Positions 56,346 to 64,000 of a stretch of 64,000 nucleotides of DNA are shown one piece after another. The DNA comes from Rhizomonospora bruguierae (GTDB lineage Bacteria > Actinomycetota > Actinomycetes > Mycobacteriales > Micromonosporaceae). The stretch's first letter is position 1, and the number at the start of each line of letters is the position of its first letter. The stretch lies in assembly GCF_018397995.1 (NCBI RefSeq), contig NZ_BBQH01000035.1, positions 1 through 64,000 on the forward strand, in the 5' to 3' direction. The position numbers and the translations under genes are program-made. The notes under the pieces are model-generated. The model saw only the letters and a list, made by a program, of their open reading frames with translations. It did no database searches and was not told the origin of the DNA.

Positions 56346-56552
56346 TTACCCGCGACCCGGCCGGCGGCCCCGGTACCAGCGGCCGCCGGTACGGGCGCGG
56401 CCGCCGACACCGGCCAGGTACAGCGCGAGCAGGAACAGGCCGATCAGCACCAGGGTGTTCCAGTTGAACAGGTCCGGCGCGCCGAGGTGGGTGTTGAACA
56501 GGTCGAGCAGCAGCGCGAAGCCGAAGACGATCGCGGCGGCCATGGCGAGCAT
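56346..56552 (-). CDS. Small two-helix membrane protein, hypothetical
   Basis: 68 residues from an ATG at 56552, five bases after a clear GGAGG. Two hydrophobic segments are visible, [19 protein letters not shown] and [16 protein letters not shown], followed by a basic tail ([17 protein letters not shown]). The topology predicts both ends on the same side. No function recognised. Lies upstream of rarA by about 115 bases. Confidence 0.7.
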   Translation of the reverse strand: MLAMAAAIVFGFALLLDLFNTHLGAPDLFNWNTLVLIGLFLLALYLAGVGGRARTGGRWYRGRRPGRG

Positions 56553-56681
56553 CGAATCCTCCGAGGGGTGGCAGAGGGATGTCTGACGCCGGGAGAAGTA
56601 CCCCACCGGCCGGGCCGCGAATCGTCTACCGTGGACCCGATCCGCGGCTCGGCCACCCCGGACCGATCGGCCGCACCTCGA

Positions 56682-57019
56682 TCAGGCTGGCCCGGCGAGC
56701 ACCTCGCTCACCCCGCGCGGCCGGCTCCGGAGCACGCGGCCGGCCAGCGAGACGTCCAGCCGGACCTCGCCGGGAGCGATCCGCCCCACCTCGGCCCGTC
56801 GGCGGTGACCGCCCAATCGTCGACGGCGTAGGCGGTGTTGACGACGGCGTCCGGCCGCACCTGCGCGACCAGCTCGCGCACGGCGGCGGCGTCCCGGACA
56901 TCCAGCGGGACGCCGGCGCCGCGAAACGCCGTGCCGGTCACCGCCCAGCCGGCGGTCGCCGCGCGGGCGGCCACCTCGCCGCCGAGGTAGCCGCTCGCGC
57001 CGATGACCAGCAGCCTCAC
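56682..57019 (-). pseudogene. RmlD-like sugar-nucleotide reductase, internal deletion and frameshift
   Basis: GTG at 57019 overlaps the aspS stop and opens a good NAD(P)-binding N-terminus, [20 protein letters not shown], continuing to VRPDAVVNTAYAVDDWAV. After about 70 residues the frame turns to nonsense and stops at 56708. In another frame the next bases read EVRLDVSLAGRVLRSRPRG and stop at 56682, which resembles the C-terminus of dTDP-4-dehydrorhamnose reductase-like proteins. The central 150 or more residues with the catalytic Tyr-Lys are absent. The simplest reading is a deletion that also shifted the frame. Confidence 0.7.
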
Positions 57020-58824
57020 CGGGTCATCTCGACCGGCGCCGCCTCCCCGGTGGTGCCGGCGGCGGGGGCCGGGGGCTTGGGCTTGGCGTCCACCCCCGCC
57101 TCGGCGCGCTGCTGCGCGGTGATCGGCGTCGGGGCGCCGGTCAGCGGGTCGAAGCCGCCGCGGGTCTTCGGGAACGCGATGACCTCGCGGATCGAATCGG
57201 CGCCGGCGAGCAGCATGCACACCCGGTCCCAGCCGAAGGCGATGCCGCCGTGCGGGGGCGGGCCGTACTTGAACGCCTCCAGCAGGAAGCCGAACTTGTC
57301 CGCCGCCTCCTCGGGTGAGATGCCGAGCAGGTCGAACACCCGGCGCTGCACGTCGGCGCGGTGGATACGCACCGAGCCGCCGCCGATCTCGTTGCCGTTG
57401 CAGACAATGTCGTACGCGTAGGCCAGCGCCCGGTCCGGCGCCTGTTCGAACCGGTCCACCCACTCGTCGGTGGGGGACGTGAACGGGTGGTGCACGGCGG
57501 TCCAGCCGCCCTCGCCGTCCGGCTCGAACATCGGCGCGTCCACGACCCAGCAGAACGCCCACGCGTTCTCGTCGATCAGCCCGGCCCGCTTGGCGATCTC
57601 CTGCCGGGCGGCGCCCAGCAGTTCCTGCGCCTCCCGCCGCTCGGCCGCGGCGGCGAAGAAGATGGCGTCGCCCGGCTTGGCGCCGACCGCGTCGCCCAGG
57701 CCCGCCAGGTGCGCCGCCGACAGGTTCTTCGCCACCGGGCCGCGCGCCTCGCCGGTCTCGGCGTCCAGCACCACGTAGGCCAGGCCGCGGGCGCCGCGCG
57801 CCTTCGCCCAGTCCTGCCAGCCGTCCAGCTCCTTGCGGGTCTGGGACGCGCCGCCGGGCATCACCACGGCGCCCACGTACCCACCCGCGTCGATCGCGCC
57901 GGCGAACACCCGGAACTCGGTGCCGCGCAGGTAGTCGGTCAGCTCGGTCAGCTCGACGCCATAGCGCAGGTCCGGCTTGTCCGAGCCGTACCGGGCCATC
58001 GCGTCGTGCCAGGTGATCCGGGGGATCGGCCGGGGCACCTCGGTCTCGGCCAGCTCGCCCCACAGCTCGGCCACGATCGCCTCACCCAGCTCGATCACGT
58101 CGTCCTGGGTGATGAAGGACATCTCGATGTCGAGCTGGGTGAACTCGGGCTGCCGGTCGGCCCGGAAGTCCTCGTCCCGGTAGCAGCGGGCGATCTGGTA
58201 GTACCGCTCCATGCCGCTCACCATCAGCAACTGCTTGAACAGCTGCGGGGACTGCGGCAGCGCGTACCAGGTGCCCGGCTGGAGCCGCACCGGTACCAGG
58301 AAGTCGCGGGCACCCTCCGGGGTGGAGCGGGTCAGCGTGGGGGTCTCGATCTCCACGAAGTCGCGGTCGTGCAGCACCCTGCGGGCCAGCTGGTTGGCTT
58401 GCGATCGCATCCGGATCGACGCCGCCGGGGTGGCGCGGCGCAGGTCCAGGTACCGGTAGCGCAGGCGCACGTCGTCGCCGGCGTCGACGTTGTCGTCCAC
58501 CGGCAGCGGCAGCGGCGCCGCCTCGGAGAGCACCTCCAGGGACGAGGCGTTGACCTCGATTTCGCCGGTGGGCAGTTCGGGGTTCTCGTTACCGGCGGGG
58601 CGACCCTCGACCGTGCCGGTCACCCGCACGCAGAACTCGTTGCGCAGCGCGTGCGCGGCCGCCATCTCCTCCCGGAACACCACCTGCGACACGCCGGACG
58701 CGTCGCGCAGGTCCACGAAGATCACCCCGCCGTGGTCGCGCCGCCGGGCCACCCACCCGGCGAGCGTGACGGTGGAGCCGGCGTCCGCGGCGCGCAGCGC
58801 GCCGGCGGCATGGGTACGGATCAC
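57016..58824 (-). CDS. aspS: Aspartyl-tRNA synthetase
   Basis: This 602-residue bacterial-type class IIb synthetase has an N-terminal OB anticodon-binding domain ([21 protein letters not shown]). The catalytic core has motif 2 [20 protein letters not shown] and motif 3 [19 protein letters not shown] insertion domain (about 290-420) is typical of bacterial AspRS. The C-terminal extension ([19 protein letters not shown]) is unconserved. GTG or ATG start at 58824 (MIRTHAAG). Whether it is discriminating or also charges tRNA-Asn cannot be settled from sequence alone. Confidence 0.97.
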   Translation of the reverse strand: MIRTHAAGALRAADAGSTVTLAGWVARRRDHGGVIFVDLRDASGVSQVVFREEMAAAHALRNEFCVRVTGTVEGRPAGNENPELPTGEIEVNASSLEVLSEAAPLPLPVDDNVDAGDDVRLRYRYLDLRRATPAASIRMRSQANQLARRVLHDRDFVEIETPTLTRSTPEGARDFLVPVRLQPGTWYALPQSPQLFKQLLMVSGMERYYQIARCYRDEDFRADRQPEFTQLDIEMSFITQDDVIELGEAIVAELWGELAETEVPRPIPRITWHDAMARYGSDKPDLRYGVELTELTDYLRGTEFRVFAGAIDAGGYVGAVVMPGGASQTRKELDGWQDWAKARGARGLAYVVLDAETGEARGPVAKNLSAAHLAGLGDAVGAKPGDAIFFAAAAERREAQELLGAARQEIAKRAGLIDENAWAFCWVVDAPMFEPDGEGGWTAVHHPFTSPTDEWVDRFEQAPDRALAYAYDIVCNGNEIGGGSVRIHRADVQRRVFDLLGISPEEAADKFGFLLEAFKYGPPPHGGIAFGWDRVCMLLAGADSIREVIAFPKTRGGFDPLTGAPTPITAQQRAEAGVDAKPKPPAPAAGTTGEAAPVEMTR

Positions 58825-59032
58825 GATGCGTTCCCCTTCAGGCGAGACAACCTTCGCATTGTGTCAGCCCCGGCCGCGCCCCCGCCGGCAGACCCAGCCC
58901 GCACCCTCCCACGCTCGCCTCGCACCCTCCCGCGCTCGCCCGCGCCCGCGAAGGCGCTCTCGCGGCCCCGAGGCACCCCGGGCACCGACACAGCGCCGAG
59001 TCCAAGGTCGACGGGAGAGCGGCGAGGGTGGG

Positions 59033-59560
59033 TTAGGCGACGAGGGTGGAGCGGGCGGTGTCGTAGGTGAGGCCGCGGGACTGGATCAGGCGGGTGGCCG
59101 GGTCGGGGGCCGGCTGGGCGAGCAGGGCGAGCAGGATGTGCTCGGTGCGCAGTTCGCGGTGGTGCATCGCCTGGGCCTGGCGCAGCGACTGGGTCAGAAC
59201 CACCTTCACCTCGGGGCGCAGGGGCCGGCGGAGGCGGCGCCGCGACGGGCGGGTGGGCTCCTGGGCGCCGAACTCCTGCTCGATGCGGCGCAGGACCTCG
59301 TCCGCGTCGACGCCGACGCTGCGCAGGACCTCGACCTCGGCGTCGCTGAGGATGCCGCCGTGGGTGCCACCGCCGGCCGCGGCGGTCAGCGCCGCCGGGT
59401 CGACGTGGTGCGCGGCGAGCAGGTCGGCGACGCGACCGCCGGCCGTGGGGAGGGTGGCCGCGAGGTGCTCGGGGCCGACGTGCGACTGGCCGAGGGTGGC
59501 GGCCAGGGCGACGGCGCCGGTGACGACCTCGCGGGCGTCCTTGGTGAATCGTTCGAACAT
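59033..59560 (-). CDS. Clp N-terminal domain protein without ATPase
   Basis: This 175-residue protein consists of two Clp-N-type repeats, like the substrate/adaptor-binding head of ClpC. They are MFERFTKDAREVVTGAV with SHVGPEHLAATL, and VVLTQSLRQAQAMHHRELR with TEHILLALLAQP. An Arg/Pro-rich linker (PTRPSRRRLRRPLRPE) lies between. No AAA+ module follows. It is 14 bases downstream of an HTH gene and probably co-expressed with it. It might compete with ClpC/ClpA for adaptors, but that is speculation. Confidence 0.85.
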   Translation of the reverse strand: MFERFTKDAREVVTGAVALAATLGQSHVGPEHLAATLPTAGGRVADLLAAHHVDPAALTAAAGGGTHGGILSDAEVEVLRSVGVDADEVLRRIEQEFGAQEPTRPSRRRLRRPLRPEVKVVLTQSLRQAQAMHHRELRTEHILLALLAQPAPDPATRLIQSRGLTYDTARSTLVA

Positions 59561-59574
59561 CGCTCGTTCCCTTT

Positions 59575-59802
59575 CTATTCGCGGTGGGCGTGCTTCTGGT
59601 GCACGGCCTGGCGGGTGACGCCGAGGACCCCGGCGATCCGCTGCCAGGACCAGCCCTGCCGGCGGGCGTTGCGCACCTGCACCGCCTCCAGGTGCTCGAC
59701 GAGTTTGCGCAGCGCGGTGACGGCGCGCAGGCCGGTCTCCGGGTCGCGCATGCCGGCCGCCTCGGTGAGCCGAGCGGCGTCCGGTCCGGGGGTGTCGTCC
59801 AT
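59575..59802 (-). CDS. Small HTH regulator
   Basis: 75 residues from the ATG at 59802 (MDDTPGPDAARL). The C-terminal half is a helix-turn-helix, VRNARRQGWSWQRIAGVLGV then TRQAVHQKHAHRE, of the sigma-70 region 4/MarR-like short type. An upstream in-frame ATG exists but lies beyond the palindrome and has no ribosome-binding site. A palindrome immediately precedes the start codon and is a natural site for autoregulation of this HTH/Clp-N pair. Confidence 0.8.
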   Translation of the reverse strand: MDDTPGPDAARLTEAAGMRDPETGLRAVTALRKLVEHLEAVQVRNARRQGWSWQRIAGVLGVTRQAVHQKHAHRE

Positions 59803-59805
59803 GGT

Positions 59806-59821
59806 GTCAAGTTTGCTTGAC
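59806..59821. promoter_or_regulatory. Palindromic operator GTCAAG-N4-CTTGAC
   Basis: A perfect 6+6 inverted repeat with a TTTG spacer lies four bases before the HTH gene start codon. It resembles a dimer binding site and overlaps the region where a -35 or -10 element would sit. Confidence 0.65.
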
Positions 59822-60038
59822 GAGACGCTCGGCATCAAGGAAAGTACGGGCATTCGCCACCCCGACGGCGGCGCCCCGGGCGCTGGCGCCGCTGGCGTCG
59901 GCGGCCATCGGCGCGGTCTCCGACCTGCTGCTCACCGAGCACGAGCGAGCCGCCTGGAGCCGCCTCGTCCGGGACCGGCCGGACGCGCCGGACGTGGAGG
60001 GCTACCTGGCCGACGTGTTCACCGACGCGCCCGCGTGA
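59817..60038 (+). CDS. Candidate small plus-strand ORF, possible remnant
   Basis: From about 59880 the frame has near-saturated G/C third positions and reads SAAIGAVSDLLLTEHERAAW then LVRDRPDAPDVEGYLADVF, ending at 60038. The start is unclear (TTG 59817 is only one choice) and no ribosome-binding site is evident. No family recognised. May be real, or the tail of a gene whose 5' part has been lost. Confidence 0.35.
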   Translation: MTRRSASRKVRAFATPTAAPRALAPLASAAIGAVSDLLLTEHERAAWSRLVRDRPDAPDVEGYLADVFTDAPA

Positions 60039-60322
60039 TCCGGGTCGCGGTCCCGTACCACCTCGACGCCGACACGCTCGACCCGGGCGACGCACCCGCC
60101 CTGCGCTTCCCCGCGCCGGACGGCCCGCCGATCGCCGAGGTCGCCGACTCGGCGCACCGGGCGCCGGCCGGGCGGCCCACCGGCCGAGTGCTGGCCACCG
60201 GCGTTGGCTGCCAGGTCAGGCGCGGATCTCCAGTGCCGTCCAGGCGCCGACGAACACCCGATCGCCCTCCTTCACCGGTACCGGGGTGTTGGCCGGGATG
60301 GGCTCCGAGTCGGGGTCGTTGA
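60035..60322 (+). pseudogene. Candidate truncated ORF running into the FHA gene
   Basis: GTG at 60035 overlaps the preceding stop as GTGA. The frame reads VIRVAVPYHLDADTLDPGD and ALRFPAPDGPPIAEVADSA with normal codon bias up to about 60200. It then enters the antisense of the FHA gene with an Arg/Pro-rich nonsense tail to 60322. The pattern suggests a gene cut off at its 3' end. No family identified. Confidence 0.35.
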
Positions 60323-60953
60323 CGTAGGTGCCGTTGGCGGACTCCAGGTCCACCACGGCCCAGCCGTCGGCCTGCTTCACCAGCAGCGCGTGGGCGTGCG
60401 ACACGCCCGGGTCCTCCGGCGGGCCGCCCAGGTCGATGTCCGGCTGCACCCCGCGGGAGCGGCTGCGCCGACCGATCAGCAGTTGCTGGCCGGCGAGCGG
60501 AAACCGGCGCTCGGCCACGAACGGCGGGAACGTGATGCCGCCCGCGTCCTCGCCGCCCATCGCCATGACCGCGTCGTAGTAGGCACGGTCGGCCCCGACC
60601 GCCACGGTCAGCCCGGCGGCCGGGGTGGCCGGCGGAGCGGACACCGGCGCCGCCGAGGATGCTGCCGCCTCGGACCCCGGGGCGACGGAGGGCGCCGGGG
60701 AAGGCATCGCGAACTGCTCCACGGGCGGCTGGAGCAGGAAGTCGTACCCGTCCTCCTCGCAGAACCGCCCGCTCTGCGGCGTCCCGCACACGGGGCACGG
60801 CTTTCCGGCGGGAGCCGCCGGGGCGGCCGCCTCCGGGGTCGCCGGGGTCGCCGCCGGGGCGGGGGCGGGCGCCGCCGCGCCGGGCATCGGGGCACCGCAC
60901 TGGTCGCAGTAGTCCAGCGTCGCGGATTCGTGTCCCTTGGGGCAGGTGGCCAT
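60216..60953 (-). CDS. FHA-domain protein with zinc ribbons
   Basis: This 245-residue protein has an N-terminal CxxC zinc-ribbon pattern (MATCPKGHESATLDYCDQCG), an Ala/Pro linker, a second Cys cluster (CPVCGTPQSGRFCEEDGYDF) and a C-terminal FHA domain (about 150-245). The FHA signature is LIGRRSRSRGVQPDIDL, GVSHAHALL and ESANGTYVN, with the Arg, Ser and His that grip phosphothreonine. Likely a phosphorylation-dependent partner of PknG, whose C-terminal part is encoded upstream in the same direction. Confidence 0.92.
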   Translation of the reverse strand: MATCPKGHESATLDYCDQCGAPMPGAAAPAPAPAATPATPEAAAPAAPAGKPCPVCGTPQSGRFCEEDGYDFLLQPPVEQFAMPSPAPSVAPGSEAAASSAAPVSAPPATPAAGLTVAVGADRAYYDAVMAMGGEDAGGITFPPFVAERRFPLAGQQLLIGRRSRSRGVQPDIDLGGPPEDPGVSHAHALLVKQADGWAVVDLESANGTYVNDPDSEPIPANTPVPVKEGDRVFVGAWTALEIRA

Positions 60954-60968
60954 CGTCGGCGGCTCCCC

Positions 60969-62273
60969 TCAGTCCTGCTTCTTCTTGACCCGGATGGTCT
61001 TCACCGACCGGACGTTGGTCAGCTCCGCGTCCACCCCGGCGACCTGCTTCTTCAGCCGCACGGTGCCGGTCGGCGCGTCCACCACGTCGACCACCCGGGC
61101 CAGCAGCTTGGCGGTGTCCGTGTGGCCGGACTCGTTGGCCAGTTGCACCGCGCGGCCCAGCTTGGCGGTCGCGGTCTCCGCGTCGCCGGCGTCCCGGGCC
61201 TTGAGCCCCTCCTGGATCGCGGCGGCCAGTTCCGCCTGGCCGGTGTAGTGGGCGACCTGCGGGTTGATGCGGGTGGACAGTTCCGTGTCATCGGTCCAGC
61301 GGGCCAGCACCAGCCGCTCGGTGAGCACCTGGATGGTGGGGCCGTCGACCCCGACCACGCTGACCCGCGCGGCGAGCAGTTCCTCGCCGACCGCCTGCGG
61401 CTCCACCTCGACGGAGATGTGGTAGTCGCGGCTCTCCGCGCCCCAGGCGCCGGTCGGGTAGTCGCCGATCCGGGCGCTGACGTCGACGCCCCGCCCGGTC
61501 AGGTCCTCGACCTGCGGGAAGACCTGCTTGACGAAGCGCAGCGTGGCGCCGGCCGGGGTCCAGACGCGCAGCTTCACGTCCGCGACCGACTTGCCCATCG
61601 CGCCCTCGGTCATCGCCCGGAAGGCCGCCGGCAGCTCCGCCGGGTCCTCCAGTCCGTCCGCGGTACCGAGCAGGGTGGACGCCACCTTGCGCAGCTCGTC
61701 GGCGACCCAGTCGGCGCCGACGCCCCGGCTGTCGCAGGTGAACTTCCCCTCGCACTGGTCCAGGACCGCCTGCAGCTCCTGCGGCGTCTCGTGCTGGTTC
61801 TGCCCGTCGGTCAGCAGGATCGCGTGCTTGACCTCGGCCGGCTGGTAGGCGAACAGGTAGTTGGCCAGGTGCAGCCAGCGGCCGATGGCGGTGCCGCCCT
61901 CGGCGCGCAGCCGGGCCACCGCCTCCTTCGCCTCGGCCCGGGTCCGCGGGTCCGCCGGAACCATCCGGGTATCGGCCGGGTACACCATGCGGGCGTTCGC
62001 GGAACCGGCGATGACCGCGAACGCGACGCCGTCCCGGAGCGTGTCGATGGCCACCGCGGTGGCCTTCTTCGCCTCATGGATCTTCGTCTGCGGCATGGTC
62101 ATCGAGCCGGACGTGTCGATCATGATGACCTCGGCGGCGGTCAGCGCGGGCGCGCTGGCCCGCAGCTCCCCGCCGGAGGCGGTGACCGTCACGATCGCGT
62201 CCACCGTGCGCCGCCCGGCCGGCAGGTACTCGTTCTGGTCGACATCGGCCACGAACTGCGGCTGACCGGTCAT
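60969..62273 (-). CDS. VWA-domain protein
   Basis: This 434-residue protein has a von Willebrand A domain (about 48-230) with an intact MIDAS, VIMIDTSGSM, the threonine in EGGTAIGRWL and ILLTDGQNQ. A C-terminal beta-rich region and a helical tail (LARVVDVVDAPTG) end in KTIRVKKKQD. The ATG at 62273 overlaps the PP2C gene stop. VWA domains bridge proteins in metal-dependent complexes, so it may scaffold the kinase/phosphatase/FHA proteins. Cytoplasmic; no signal peptide. Confidence 0.92.
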   Translation of the reverse strand: MTGQPQFVADVDQNEYLPAGRRTVDAIVTVTASGGELRASAPALTAAEVIMIDTSGSMTMPQTKIHEAKKATAVAIDTLRDGVAFAVIAGSANARMVYPADTRMVPADPRTRAEAKEAVARLRAEGGTAIGRWLHLANYLFAYQPAEVKHAILLTDGQNQHETPQELQAVLDQCEGKFTCDSRGVGADWVADELRKVASTLLGTADGLEDPAELPAAFRAMTEGAMGKSVADVKLRVWTPAGATLRFVKQVFPQVEDLTGRGVDVSARIGDYPTGAWGAESRDYHISVEVEPQAVGEELLAARVSVVGVDGPTIQVLTERLVLARWTDDTELSTRINPQVAHYTGQAELAAAIQEGLKARDAGDAETATAKLGRAVQLANESGHTDTAKLLARVVDVVDAPTGTVRLKKQVAGVDAELTNVRSVKTIRVKKKQD

Positions 62274-63331
62274 GGCTGCACTCCAATCTCGTTCGGGGGG
62301 AACGGCAGCACCGCGACGGCGATGTTGTCGTGGCCGCCCGCGTCCAGGGCGTACCGGAGCAGGCCCTGCGCGACGGTGAGCGGCGCCGGGCCGAGCGCGG
62401 CGGCGGCCTTGGCCATGTCCGCCGCCTCGGGCAGGTAGTAGTGCAGACCGTCGGAGCAGACGACCACGGGGCCGGGCCCGGCCGGGCGCACGGTGACCAC
62501 CTGCGGGTCCTCGCCGTCGGCGTCCACGCCCAGCCAGCGGATCAGCGCCCTGGACCGGGGGTCGGCGTCGGCCAGTCCGGGCGGGACGGCCATGCCCGCG
62601 GCCAGCCGGCCGGCGAGCGAGTCGTCCACGGTCAGACACCGCTCCTGCGGGCCCAGCCAGTACGCCCGGCTGTCGCCCACCCAGCCGACGGTGACCTCCT
62701 CCCCGGTCACGACCGCCGAGACGTACGTGCAGCTCGGGGGCGAATCCCCGTCCTCCGGCCGGCCGGTGCCCCGGGCGGCGGAGGAGGCGGCGCGGGCGCC
62801 CCGCCGGCTGGCCTCGGCGGCGTCGGCGCCGTCGGCCAGCGCGCCGAGCAGCGCGTGCATGCCCGCCTCGACGGCGGCGTGCGAGGCGGTGTCGGCCCGG
62901 GTCGAGGTGGAGACGCCGTCGCAGACGATCGCCACGGTGGTGTCGCCGTGCCGCCCGATCGCCACCGCGTCCTCGTTCCGCGGCCGCCGCGCCTTGTCCG
63001 TCACCGCCGCGATGGCGCCGGCGGCGGGCCCGCCGGTCGGTTCGGCGGGCAGTTCCAACTCGGCGTGCTCGCTGCCCATCGCGCGGCGCCGGCCGCAGTC
63101 GTCGCAGTACCCGCCCGCCGGCACCCGGGCGCCGCAGCCGGCACACGCGCCGTCCCCGGCCCGGGAGGACAGCCACGGCAGCGGCGCCGGCGTCGACGGG
63201 CGCGGCGCGGGCAGCGGCGGCGCGGTCTGCGCGGCGGCCTCCCCGGTGCGCAGGTTCCGGCCGCAGACCTCGCAGAAGCGGTCCTCGGGGTCGGCGGGCG
63301 GCCCGTGCTCGGGGCAGAAAAAGTCAGTCAT
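62270..63331 (-). CDS. PP2C-type serine/threonine phosphatase with zinc ribbons
   Basis: This 353-residue protein has two N-terminal zinc ribbons (FCPEHGPPADPEDRFCEVCG and CAGCGARVPAGGYCDDCG) before a PPM/PP2C domain (about 95-345). Metal-binding motifs are present: RRPRNEDAVAIG, TVAIVCDGVSTS, VGWVGDSRAYWLG, VVVCSDGLHYYL and AGGHDNIAVAVLP. It should reverse threonine phosphorylation by the neighbouring PknG. It starts 10 bases after the pknG stop. Confidence 0.94.
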   Translation of the reverse strand: MTDFFCPEHGPPADPEDRFCEVCGRNLRTGEAAAQTAPPLPAPRPSTPAPLPWLSSRAGDGACAGCGARVPAGGYCDDCGRRRAMGSEHAELELPAEPTGGPAAGAIAAVTDKARRPRNEDAVAIGRHGDTTVAIVCDGVSTSTRADTASHAAVEAGMHALLGALADGADAAEASRRGARAASSAARGTGRPEDGDSPPSCTYVSAVVTGEEVTVGWVGDSRAYWLGPQERCLTVDDSLAGRLAAGMAVPPGLADADPRSRALIRWLGVDADGEDPQVVTVRPAGPGPVVVCSDGLHYYLPEAADMAKAAAALGPAPLTVAQGLLRYALDAGGHDNIAVAVLPFPPNEIGVQP

Positions 63332-63341
63332 CGACGGGTAC

Positions 63342-64000
63342 TCACATCAGGGTTCGGGGGCGGACGGCGTTGGCCCGGTCGACCAACTGGATGCGGGTCG
63401 GCGGGTCGGCGGCGAGCTGGGCCAGCGTGCGGTAGGCGCGCTCCAGGCCCAGCCGCAGCCCCCGCTCGGTCGGCGGGTGACCCAGCAGCCGGGCGTTCGG
63501 CGGCAGCGCGTTGCCGGCGGCGACCCAGGCCAGGGCGGCCTCCAGCATCTCCACCGTGAGCCGGGCCTGGCGGTCCACGTCCAGACCCAGGCGCGCCAGG
63601 CGGCCGGACGCGGCGAGCAGTTCGTTCGCGCCGCCGGGCACGCCCTGCGCCGGCAGGTTCGCCCGGACCGCGGCGACCTGGGCGGCCATGTGGTGGCTGG
63701 AGCTGTCCGGCACCTGGTCCAGGGCGGCCAGCGCGCCGGCCCGGTCGCCCCGGCCGAGGCTGATCCTGGCCAGGCCGAACGCGGCGCTGATGAACCCCCG
63801 GTCGGTGCGCCAGACCCGCTCGTACAGCCGGGCGGCCAGGTCGCGGTCGCCGGTGCACTCGATCGCGGCGGCCAGCGCCAGCCGGGCCGCCGGCTCGCCG
63901 GGCACCTGGTCGTAGACGGCGTCGAACGCCACCCGGGCGTCCCCGGCCTGCCCGGCGGCCAGCGCGGCCACGCCCCGGTACCAGTCCACCCGCCAGTCGA
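63342..64000 (-). CDS. pknG: Serine/threonine protein kinase PknG, C-terminal part
   Basis: Only the last 219 or so residues are in the window. They begin DWRVDWYRGVAALAAG and form TPR-like helical repeats (FGLARISLGRGDRAGALAAL). The end, QLVDRANAVRPRTLM, matches the usual end of actinobacterial PknG. The rubredoxin and kinase domains would lie beyond position 64000. PknG phosphorylates FHA proteins such as GarA to control glutamate metabolism. Confidence 0.85.
   Translation of the reverse strand, partial: DWRVDWYRGVAALAAGQAGDARVAFDAVYDQVPGEPAARLALAAAIECTGDRDLAARLYERVWRTDRGFISAAFGLARISLGRGDRAGALAALDQVPDSSSHHMAAQVAAVRANLPAQGVPGGANELLAASGRLARLGLDVDRQARLTVEMLEAALAWVAAGNALPPNARLLGHPPTERGLRLGLERAYRTLAQLAADPPTRIQLVDRANAVRPRTLM

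Noticed and set aside
58850-59032. GC-rich stretch with two copies of CGCACCCTCCCxCGCTCGCC
   Set aside because: Only two short copies in the gap between aspS and the Clp-N gene; too little to call a repeat system.

Overview
The window is one contiguous stretch of a very GC-rich chromosome (about three quarters G+C by eye, near-saturated G/C at third codon positions, many GTG starts). It carries only actinobacterial house genes: mihF, bldD, PknG, the alaS-ruvX-mltG-aroE cluster and the infC-rpmI-rplT-pheST cluster. Gene order and content suggest a Micromonosporaceae-type actinomycete. No rRNA, tRNA, CRISPR array, insertion sequence or prophage was seen. Almost everything is on the minus strand, so operons read from high to low coordinates. 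Adjacent genes very often share ATGA, GTGA or TGATG stop/start overlaps.

Layout, low to high. 1-107: start of a nucleotide-sugar dehydrogenase. 424-6313: infC-rpmI-rplT-rRNA methyltransferase-pheS-pheT, with an AUC-started infC behind a long structured leader. 6651-8419: a PH-domain membrane protein, hisG and hisE. 8603-11054 (plus): a polar amino-acid type ABC transporter whose last stop overlaps that of convergent ribH. 11051-14918: riboflavin operon ribD-ribE-ribBA-ribH behind an FMN riboswitch. Between ribE and ribBA lie three 80-bp tandem repeats, each a 27-codon mini-ORF chained to its neighbours by GTGA overlaps. 14994-26043: REC-GGDEF regulator, rpe, rsmB, fmt, def, priA, metK, coaBC, rpoZ, gmk, mihF. 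26217-36834: pyrimidine operon pyrR-pyrB-pyrC-carA-carB-pyrD-(bioA)-pyrF, with a near-consensus PyrR-binding loop just before the pyrR ribosome-binding site. 37110-38720 (plus): bldD with a visible promoter and operator-like palindrome, then an Erm/KsgA-type rRNA methyltransferase with an overlapping leader ORF. 38878-46899: nusB, efp, aroQ, aroB, a WYL regulator, aroK, aroC, aroE, mltG, ruvX. 47029-56552: alaS, two small membrane proteins, a 1,357-residue membrane protein with a huge repetitive disordered cytoplasmic part, rarA, and a small membrane protein. 56682-58824: an RmlD-like pseudogene and aspS. 59033-59802: a Clp-N domain protein and an HTH protein with a palindromic operator. 60216-64000: a phospho-signalling cassette of FHA, VWA and PP2C proteins followed by the C-terminal part of PknG.

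Together the genes cover translation (pheST, alaS, aspS, infC, rplT, rpmI, efp, def, fmt), precursor synthesis (pyrimidines, shikimate, riboflavin, histidine, coenzyme A, SAM, biotin) and regulation. The window holds both a probable c-di-GMP enzyme (REC-GGDEF) and the c-di-GMP-responsive developmental regulator BldD. The most unusual items are the GTGA-chained repeat in the rib operon, the giant disordered membrane protein, the PyrR-loop/TTG-start arrangement, the leader ORF overlapping the rRNA methyltransferase start, a low-GC block inside pyrF, and the deletion-type RmlD pseudogene.
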